Shown: positions 1 through 4,321 of the stretch, piece by piece | Layout of the letters: every line of letters begins with the position of its first letter | Numbering within the stretch: the stretch's first letter is position 1 | Assembly (NCBI GenBank): GCA_023436745.1 | Contig: JAEZHZ010000017.1 | Coordinates: forward strand, 1 to 8,725 | Reading direction: 5' to 3' | Source of the DNA: Pseudomonadota bacterium | Lineage (GTDB): Bacteria; Pseudomonadota; Alphaproteobacteria; Rhizobiales; Devosiaceae | DNA: 8,725 bases | Program-made: the position numbers and the translations under genes | The notes under the pieces: model-generated | Databases searched by the model: none | Told to the model about the DNA's origin: nothing | Seen by the model: the letters and a program-made list of their open reading frames with translations, nothing else

Positions 1-248
1 CCCTTCAGGGGGAGGTAAGGTGGGGGTCTCTCGCGAGGTGGGGTCACAATCTATCCCCCTTATCCTCGCCCCCTCCAACTGCATACTCTCCGCCATCTCT
101 TCCGCACGGGGCGGCCTGCAGCGAACAGTGGCGGAAGGAGCCGGGCACGGGACGTCGCTGTCCTGCGTGGGTCCCGCCGGATCAGGCCGGCGTGCGTATC
201 CAAAAACCGGCGCCCCGCGGCGATGTCGTCTCACACAATAATCACTCA

Positions 249-266
249 CGAGGCGCCATCGCCTCG
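249..266. repeat. Short perfect inverted repeat (hairpin)
   Basis: CGAGGCG at 249-255 pairs perfectly with CGCCTCG at 260-266 around a CCAT loop. No T-run follows on either strand, so it is a poor intrinsic terminator candidate. It could be a structured element, a protein-binding palindrome or chance in GC-rich DNA. Confidence 0.35.
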
Positions 267-312
267 GGGCTCTGCCTCACACCAAACCGACGGTTCGCAC
301 CCGGCGGGGTCC

Positions 313-342
313 CTTGCACGTCCGCGGAATTGACCCACATCT
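313..342 (+). promoter_or_regulatory. Candidate heat-shock (sigma-32-like) promoter for clpSA
   Basis: CTTGCAC at 313-319 matches the E. coli sigma-32 -35 element CTTGAAA at 5 of 7 positions. After a 15-base spacer, CCACATCT at 335-342 matches CCCCATNT at 6 of 7 defined positions. Transcription would start near 349, giving a leader of about 155 bases before the clpS start chosen here. Clp chaperone genes are commonly heat-regulated in proteobacteria, which makes this plausible. It was found by eye and the consensus is degenerate, so it remains a hypothesis. Confidence 0.3.
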
Positions 343-429
343 ATGCAGTTGCCGCAGGCCCGCGGCCGCGCCCACGACTGCGTTCCCATCCCTGCATTAT
401 CCGCTCACGCCTTCGGGAACCAAGGGCCC

Positions 430-459
430 TTAACACCGCTTCCTTTTTGCCTACATAAT
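430..459 (+). promoter_or_regulatory. Candidate sigma-70-type promoter for clpSA
   Basis: TTAACA at 430-435 (5 of 6 against TTGACA) is followed by an 18-base spacer and CATAAT at 454-459 (5 of 6 against TATAAT). Transcription would begin around 466. That leaves almost no leader before the ATG at 469 but about 39 bases before the ATG at 505, which supports 505 as the clpS start. Confidence 0.45.
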
Positions 460-504
460 GGGTCCACCATGCTGCTTCGTTCCCCTAGCGACAGACTTCC
501 CGAG

Positions 505-918
505 ATGACTACGGCCCGGCCCTTTGACCCCATCAGGCAGGCTGCGGCGACCCGCCGCTACGGCGAGCCGCTCCGCGGCGGGCCTGCTGACGATGATGGC
601 GACCGTGGTGGAAGCAAGGGTGGCACCGAAACCGGAACTGTCACCAGGACACGTCCCAAGACCAAGCGCCCGAACCTTTATCGGGTACTGCTCCTCAATG
701 ACGACTACACACCCATGGAGTTCGTCATTCTCATTCTGCAGGACGTCTTCAACAAGTCACGCGAGGACGCCGTCAGGATCATGCTGCACGTTCACCAGAA
801 GGGGGTGGGTGAGTGCGGCGTCTATCCATACGAGGTGGCCGAGACCAAGGTCACGCGCGTCATGGACACTGCACGCAAGAACCAGCACCCGCTGCAATGC
901 GTGATGGAAAAGCAATAG
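505..918 (+). CDS. clpS: ClpS, ATP-dependent Clp protease adaptor (N-degron recognin)
   Basis: ClpS is a small cytoplasmic adaptor that binds proteins with destabilising N-terminal residues (Leu, Phe, Trp, Tyr) and hands them to the ClpAP protease. From the ATG at 505 it has 137 residues. The folded core (about residues 56-137) carries the family hallmark NDDYTPMEFV at 65-74. Asn65 and Asp66/Asp67 correspond to the E. coli N-degron pocket residues N34, D35 and D36, Met71 to the M40 gatekeeper, and His97 in MLHVH to H66. About 64 residues precede NDD, against 33 in E. coli, so the flexible N-terminal extension is roughly 30 residues longer and rich in Gly, Asp, Arg and Thr. The start is uncertain: ATG 469 would add 12 residues, and neither start has a strong ribosome-binding site, but 505 suits the promoter at 430-459. 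It is the first gene of an apparent clpS-clpA operon. Its partner clpA is interrupted in this sequence. Confidence 0.93.
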   Translation: MTTARPFDPIRQAAATRRYGEPLRGGPADDDGDRGGSKGGTETGTVTRTRPKTKRPNLYRVLLLNDDYTPMEFVILILQDVFNKSREDAVRIMLHVHQKGVGECGVYPYEVAETKVTRVMDTARKNQHPLQCVMEKQ

Positions 919-920
919 GA
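917..920 (+). promoter_or_regulatory. clpA ribosome-binding site overlapping the clpS stop
   Basis: AGGA at 917-920 begins inside the clpS TAG stop (916-918) and lies 7 bases before the clpA ATG at 928. The spacing is ideal. The overlap suggests clpA translation is coupled to termination of clpS. Confidence 0.6.
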
Positions 921-1259
921 TCGTCCCATGCCCTCATTTTCCCGCGGCCTCGAGAAAGCCCTGCACCAGGCGATGAACCTGGCGCGGGAGCGTAACCACG
1001 AGTTCGCGACCCTTGAGCATCTGCTGCTGGCGCTGACCGACGACCGCGAGACGATCGCCGTGCTGAACGGCTGCGATGTCGACATTGATGCTCTCAAGAG
1101 CGACCTCGAGGACTTCATCAACGAAGAGCTCGATAGCCTTATCGTGCCCAACGGGCAGGATGCGCGCCCCACCGCCGCTTTCCAGCGCGTCATCCAGCGC
1201 GCTGTCATTCACGTTCAGTCCTCGGGCCGCGAGGAGGTCACCGGCGCCAACGTGCTGGT

Positions 1260-1264
1260 CGCAT
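1260..1264 (+). other. Frameshift site in clpA (one base missing)
   Basis: Up to Val111 (GTC, 1258-1260) the ClpA reading is in the 928 frame. The family-like sequence then resumes one frame over from ATC at 1263-1265, reading IFAERESHAAYFLEQQ. The DNA reads GTCGCATCTTC where GTCGCCATCTTC would restore the gene, so a single C after 1262 is missing. The site is not a slippery heptamer of the kind used for programmed frameshifting. Confidence 0.85.
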
Positions 1265-1772
1265 CTTCGCCGAGCGCGAGAGTCACGCCGCCTATTTCCT
1301 CGAACAGCAGGACATGAGCCGGCTCGACGCAGTCAACTTCATTTCCCACGGGATCACCAAGTCGGGCCCGAGCGAGGAGCGTAAGGTGCGTGGCAGCGAG
1401 GACGGCGAAGGCAGTCACGCTGAAGGCGGCGAGGCCAAGAAAAGCTCGGCCCTTGCGGACTTCTGCGTCAACCTCAACGAGAAGGCGCGCCAGGGCAAGA
1501 TCGACCCGCTGATCGGCCGCGACACCGAACTGCGCCGCACCATCCAGGTGCTCTGCCGCCGCTCCAAGAACAACCCGATCTACGTGGGTGACGCCGGCGT
1601 CGGCAAGACTGCCATCGCCGAGGGTCTTGCTCGCAAGATCGTCGAGGGTGAGGTGCCGGAGGTCCTGCGCGACGCCGTCATCTACGCGCTCGACATGGGC
1701 TCCTTGCTGGCCGGCACCCGTTACCGCGGCGACTTCGAGGAACGCCTCAAGGCGGTCATGAAGGAACTCGAG

Positions 1773-1775
1773 TAG
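1773..1775 (+). other. In-frame amber stop in clpA
   Basis: The resumed ClpA frame reads MKELE, TAG, MPNSVLFIDEIH. ClpA homologues normally have lysine between the Glu and Met here, so TAG most simply arises from AAG by one A-to-T change at 1773. Codon 283 of the restored gene is affected, between the first pore-loop region and the first Walker B. An ATG follows immediately, so reinitiation is conceivable, but a ribosome-binding site is not evident. Confidence 0.85.
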
Positions 1776-3273
1776 ATGCCGAACTCGGTGCTCTTCATCG
1801 ACGAGATCCATACAATGATCGGCGCCGGTGCGACCTCGGGCGGTGCGCTCGATGCCTCGAACCTGCTCAAGCCTGCTCTGGCTTCGGGTGCGATCCGCTG
1901 CATCGGCTCCACCACCTACAAGGAGTACCGCCAGTTCTTCGAGAAGGACCGGGCCCTCGTCCGGCGCTTCCAGAAGATCGACGTCAACGAGCCGACCGTT
2001 CCCGATGCCATCGAGATCGTGAAGGGCCTGCGTCCGTACTTCGAAGAGTTCCACAAGCTCAAATACACTGACGAGGCTCTGACCGCGGCAGTGGAACTGA
2101 GCGCGCGCTACATCTCGGACCGGAAGCTCCCGGACAAGGCGATCGACGTCATCGACGAAACGGGTGCCTCGCAGATGCTGGTCCCCGCGGAGCAGCGCAA
2201 GGCGGTCATCGACGTCGAGGACATCGAAACCACGATCGCCTCGATCGCCCGCATCCCGCCCAAGTCGGTGTCGAAGTCCGACGCCGAACTGCTGTCGAGC
2301 CTCGAGCAGAGCCTCAAGACGGTGGTGTTCGGGCAGGATCAGGCCATCACTGCGCTGTCGTCGGCCATCAAGCTCGCCCGTGCCGGGTTGCGCGAACCGG
2401 AAAAGCCCATCGGCTCCTACCTGTTCACCGGTCCGACTGGTGTGGGCAAGACCGAAGTGGCCAAGCAGCTCGCCGACACTCTCGGCGTGGAACTGCTCCG
2501 CTTCGACATGTCCGAATACATGGAGCGTCACACCGTCTCGCGCCTGATCGGTGCCCCTCCGGGCTATGTCGGGTTCGACCAGGGCGGCCTGCTGACCGAT
2601 GGTGTCGACCAGCACCCGCACTGCGTCGTGCTGCTGGACGAGATCGAGAAGGCTCATCCGGACCTGTACAACATCCTGTTGCAGGTCATGGATCACGGCA
2701 AGCTCACGGACCACAACGGCAAGTCGGTCGACTTCCGCAACGTGATCCTGATCATGACGTCCAACGTCGGCGCTGCTGAACTGGCCCGCTCGCCCATCGG
2801 TTTCGGCCGCAAGCGCGAGCAGGGGGACGACGAAGAGGCGATCAACCGCACCTTCTCGCCCGAGTTCCGCAACCGTCTCGACGCCATCATCTCCTTCGCG
2901 CCGCTGCCGCGCGAGGTCGTGGCCCGTGTGGTGGAGAAGTTCGTGCTGCAGCTCGAAGGCCAGCTGGCCGAGCGTGGCGTCACGATCAATCTCACCCCGG
3001 AAGCTGCCGACTGGCTTGCCGAGCATGGCTATGACGAACGCATGGGTGCCCGCCCGCTGGGCCGGGTCATCCAGGAATACGTCAAGAAGCCGCTGGCCGA
3101 TCAGGTCCTGTTCGGCGAACTGGTCAACGGCGGCACGGTTACCGTGGCCGTGGTTGGCGAGGGCTCCGAGGCCAAGCTCGAGCTGATCGCGGTGCCGCCG
3201 CGGCCGGCCAAGCCCAAGGCGCTGCCGCGGCCCAAGAAGCCGAAGGCAACCGCCGACAAGAACTGAATGCAAG

Positions 3274-3299
3274 AGGCCGGGAGCGATCCCGGCCTTTTC
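3274..3299. terminator. Intrinsic terminator shared by convergent clpA and DUF1275 gene
   Basis: AGGCCGGGA (3274-3282) pairs perfectly with TCCCGGCCT (3287-3295) across a GCGA loop, a GNRA tetraloop. On the plus strand the tail is TTTTCTT, 8 bases after the clpA stop, which makes a strong terminator. On the minus strand the same hairpin lies directly after the DUF1275 stop at 3300-3302, but its tail (CTCTTGCATT) is less T-rich, so it should work less well in that direction. Confidence 0.88.
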
Positions 3300-3953
3300 T
3301 TACAGTTCCACTTCCTGAGGCGGACGGACGAGGAAGACGACCGTGAACGCCGCATAGAGCAGCGCCGGCACGATCAGGCTCCAGATCGACCAGTACCGGT
3401 AAGCAATGCCGCCCAGCAGGGCGCCGCCCATCAGCGATCCCCACACCAGCAGGTGCTGCAGCCACCGCCAGCGCGGCGCCACCCCTTGCAGCCCCCGGGC
3501 CAGGTCCTGCCCGGCGGAAAACAGCGTCCCGGTCACGAACGTCGTGCCGAGCCGCACCGAGCCCGTGGAAACCAGGATCGCATTCTGGGCTCCGGCACCG
3601 AATGCCACGATCGCAAGGCCCACTTCCGGCGGCCTGCCAAGGGCCACGACCGTCAGTGCGGCTGCAAAGCTCGCCAGCACCAGCGCGGTCACCGATGCCG
3701 CCCCCCAGCGCGAGCCTGCCCGCAGCGCCACCATCGACCCGGTGAAGCTGCCGGCAAAGAACAGCACCACCAGAGACGACGCCAGGAGCACTGTCGACCA
3801 CGCCCCGACCGCCAGGGCATCACCCAGCTGCGTGGTGTTGCCGCTCATGAACGACACATAGTGTCCGCCGAGGACGATGAAGCCGATGGCATCCGCGAAT
3901 CCGGCGGCAGCAGTGAACAGCAGTCCAAGGCTCAGGTGTGGAACGGGAGTCAT
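3300..3953 (-). CDS. DUF1275 (YoaK-family) integral membrane protein
   Basis: The 217-residue product fits the DUF1275/YoaK family, whose molecular function is not established. The family pattern is visible: a first helix with GFADAIGFIVLGG (18-30), then SFMSGNTTQLG (34-44), a second helix ending in FAGSFTGSM, a GAQNAILV segment, and FVTGTLFSAGQDL near residue 140. I count about six hydrophobic segments, placing it in the inner membrane. The frame extends upstream to an ATG at 4019, but the ATG at 3953 is preferred: it gives the usual family length, puts the first helix near the N-terminus, and has GGAG on the minus strand (plus 3965-3968) 11 bases upstream. The gene converges on clpA through a shared terminator and diverges from the microprotein gene at 4156. 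Substrate and role cannot be told from sequence. Confidence 0.88.
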   Translation of the reverse strand: MTPVPHLSLGLLFTAAAGFADAIGFIVLGGHYVSFMSGNTTQLGDALAVGAWSTVLLASSLVVLFFAGSFTGSMVALRAGSRWGAASVTALVLASFAAALTVVALGRPPEVGLAIVAFGAGAQNAILVSTGSVRLGTTFVTGTLFSAGQDLARGLQGVAPRWRWLQHLLVWGSLMGGALLGGIAYRYWSIWSLIVPALLYAAFTVVFLVRPPQEVEL

Positions 3954-4042
3954 GATGCACGACACTCCGGCGAGTCGCGGCACGGCGGCAAGGCCATCCG
4001 TCGCATCGCAGCGCCTCAAACGTTAATGCCCCGCAAGCTTCC

Positions 4043-4058
4043 CTAACGATTTGCTAAC
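4043..4058 (+). promoter_or_regulatory. Possible CtrA-like operator (CTAA-N7-CTAAC)
   Basis: CTAA at 4043-4046 and CTAAC at 4054-4058 are separated by exactly 7 bases, the spacing of the alphaproteobacterial CtrA site TTAA-N7-TTAAC, with C replacing T at the first position of each half. Two more TAAC copies follow at 4079-4082 and 4084-4087. Each half-site deviates from consensus and the assignment rests on eye matching only. Confidence 0.22.
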
Positions 4059-4141
4059 TATGACGGCCAAACAGCGGGTAACATAACGGGGATTTTGTGG
4101 ACGGGAACAAACGCGGAACCTAAAAGAACATTCCAGAAACA

Positions 4142-4147
4142 GAGGAG
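4142..4147 (+). promoter_or_regulatory. Strong ribosome-binding site for the 33-residue microprotein
   Basis: The bases just before the ATG at 4156 contain a GAGGAG-type Shine-Dalgarno core with a spacer of about 8 bases. It is the best ribosome-binding site in the window and is the main reason to call the short frame downstream a gene. Confidence 0.7.
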
Positions 4148-4155
4148 CAGACAAC

Positions 4156-4257
4156 ATGCTGGTATTCATCAAAGACTTGGCCGCCTTCGTCACTCTGGTC
4201 ACATTTACCGTTGCGTCTGTCGGCTGGATGGATGTGCTCGCTTCGCTGCCCGCCTGA
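4156..4257 (+). CDS. Predicted single-helix membrane microprotein, 33 residues
   Basis: The frame begins MLVFIKDLAAF and encodes 33 residues. After a short start with Lys6 and Asp7, residues 8-25 are almost entirely hydrophobic or small (Leu, Ala, Phe, Val, Thr, Gly, Trp), long enough to span the membrane once. A short tail with Asp26 ends in Leu-Pro-Ala. There is no signal-peptidase site I would trust, so it is probably a small inner-membrane protein. Support comes from the GAGGAG-type ribosome-binding site and sensible hydrophobic patterning, since a frame this short could otherwise be chance. It lies 64 bases before dnaE on the same strand and diverges from the DUF1275 gene. I do not recognise a named family and assign no function. 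Confidence 0.68.
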   Translation: MLVFIKDLAAFVTLVTFTVASVGWMDVLASLPA

Positions 4258-4284
4258 TCGGCTGTGGGAACACGGACCAGACAT

Positions 4285-4314
4285 TTGAGAGGCCGGGCAG
4301 GGCAGTGCTAGAAG
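4285..4314 (+). promoter_or_regulatory. Candidate extended -10 promoter for dnaE
   Basis: TTGAGA at 4285-4290 (5 of 6 against TTGACA), an 18-base spacer and TAGAAG at 4309-4314 (4 of 6 against TATAAT) form a plausible promoter, helped by TG at 4306-4307 giving an extended -10 (TGCTAGAAG). Its start point would be about 4321-4322, at the dnaE ATG itself. The GAAG at 4311-4314 could instead be a weak ribosome-binding site 7 bases before the ATG on a longer transcript; the two readings use the same bases. Confidence 0.35.
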
Positions 4315-4321
4315 TCATCGC

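Larger units (their letters stand above)
1..468. other. Non-coding region upstream of clpS
   Basis: I see no convincing gene here. The open frames on the plus strand (for example 20-241 and 192-458) resemble no family I recognise, lack ribosome-binding sites and have the Arg/Pro/Gly-rich composition of chance frames in GC-rich DNA. The left edge is dominated by runs of G and C; 8-20 and 58-73 are imperfectly complementary and could fold. Two short perfect hairpins lie at 175-192 and 249-266, neither followed by a T-run. A slightly AT-richer patch sits at 230-248. The right part contains two candidate promoters reading into clpS. I looked for tmRNA, SRP RNA and RNase P RNA hallmarks and found none I would defend. 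Confidence 0.6.
928..3266 (+). pseudogene. clpA: ClpA, AAA+ unfoldase of ClpAP, broken by a frameshift and an amber stop
   Basis: ClpA is the hexameric double-ring ATPase that unfolds substrates, including those brought by ClpS, and feeds them into ClpP. Restoring one base near 1262 and one lysine codon at 1773 gives 779 residues (E. coli ClpA has 758). In that numbering: a double Clp-N domain fills about residues 1-145; the first AAA module has Walker A GDAGVGKT at 221-228, a TRYRG pore-loop motif and Walker B FIDE at 290-293; the second has Walker A GPTGVGKT at 502-509, pore loop GYVG with Tyr547, Walker B LLDE at 569-572, the ClpP-docking tripeptide IGF at 624-626, and PEFRNRLD and GARPLGR sensor/arginine motifs. 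The tail is Lys/Pro/Ala-rich. As written, translation from 928 leaves frame after residue 111 and ends at 1315-1317. The ATG at 1776 could give 496 residues lacking the N-domain and first Walker A. All other key residues are conserved, so the damage is either very recent or a sequencing/assembly error. Confidence 0.85.
3954..4155. other. Divergent intergenic region
   Basis: This 202-base space must hold the promoters of the minus-strand DUF1275 gene and the plus-strand microprotein gene. No hexamer pair with good spacing stands out; TTGTGG at 4095-4100 with CCTAAA at 4119-4124 is the best plus-strand pair and it is weak. GAGTC, which fits the CcrM methylation site GANTC, occurs at 3972-3976 and again at 3947-3951 across the DUF1275 start codon. 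TAAC occurs four times between 4044 and 4087. Confidence 0.5.

Noticed and set aside
100..200. Possible structured RNA (GGAAGGAG-like stretch recalling SRP RNA)
   Set aside because: The conserved SRP loop bases around GGAAGGAAGCAG are not present in order, and no closing stem of the right size was found.
1255..1320. Programmed ribosomal frameshifting in clpA
   Set aside because: Returning to frame needs a -1 shift, but there is no X-XXY-YYZ slippery heptamer or evident stimulatory stem, ClpA is not known to use one, and the second lesion would still stop translation.
1773..1775. Selenocysteine, pyrrolysine or recoded amber in clpA
   Set aside because: TAG is not the selenocysteine codon, pyrrolysine use is not expected in this lineage, and the position is lysine in homologues. 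A point mutation or error is simpler.
1215..3272. A 685-codon open frame antisense to clpA
   Set aside because: Same codon-bias artefact as opposite dnaE. It has no recognisable domain, and its existence only confirms that sense-strand codon use is undisturbed.
4019..4044. EcfG general-stress promoter for the DUF1275 gene on the minus strand
   Set aside because: GGAAG with CGTT is 15 bases apart and one base off; the consensus is GGAAC with 16-17 bases. Two defects make chance likelier.
3267..4046. Plus-strand frame opposite the DUF1275 gene
   Set aside because: Arg/His/Gln/Pro-rich chance product; the minus strand carries clear membrane helices and family motifs.
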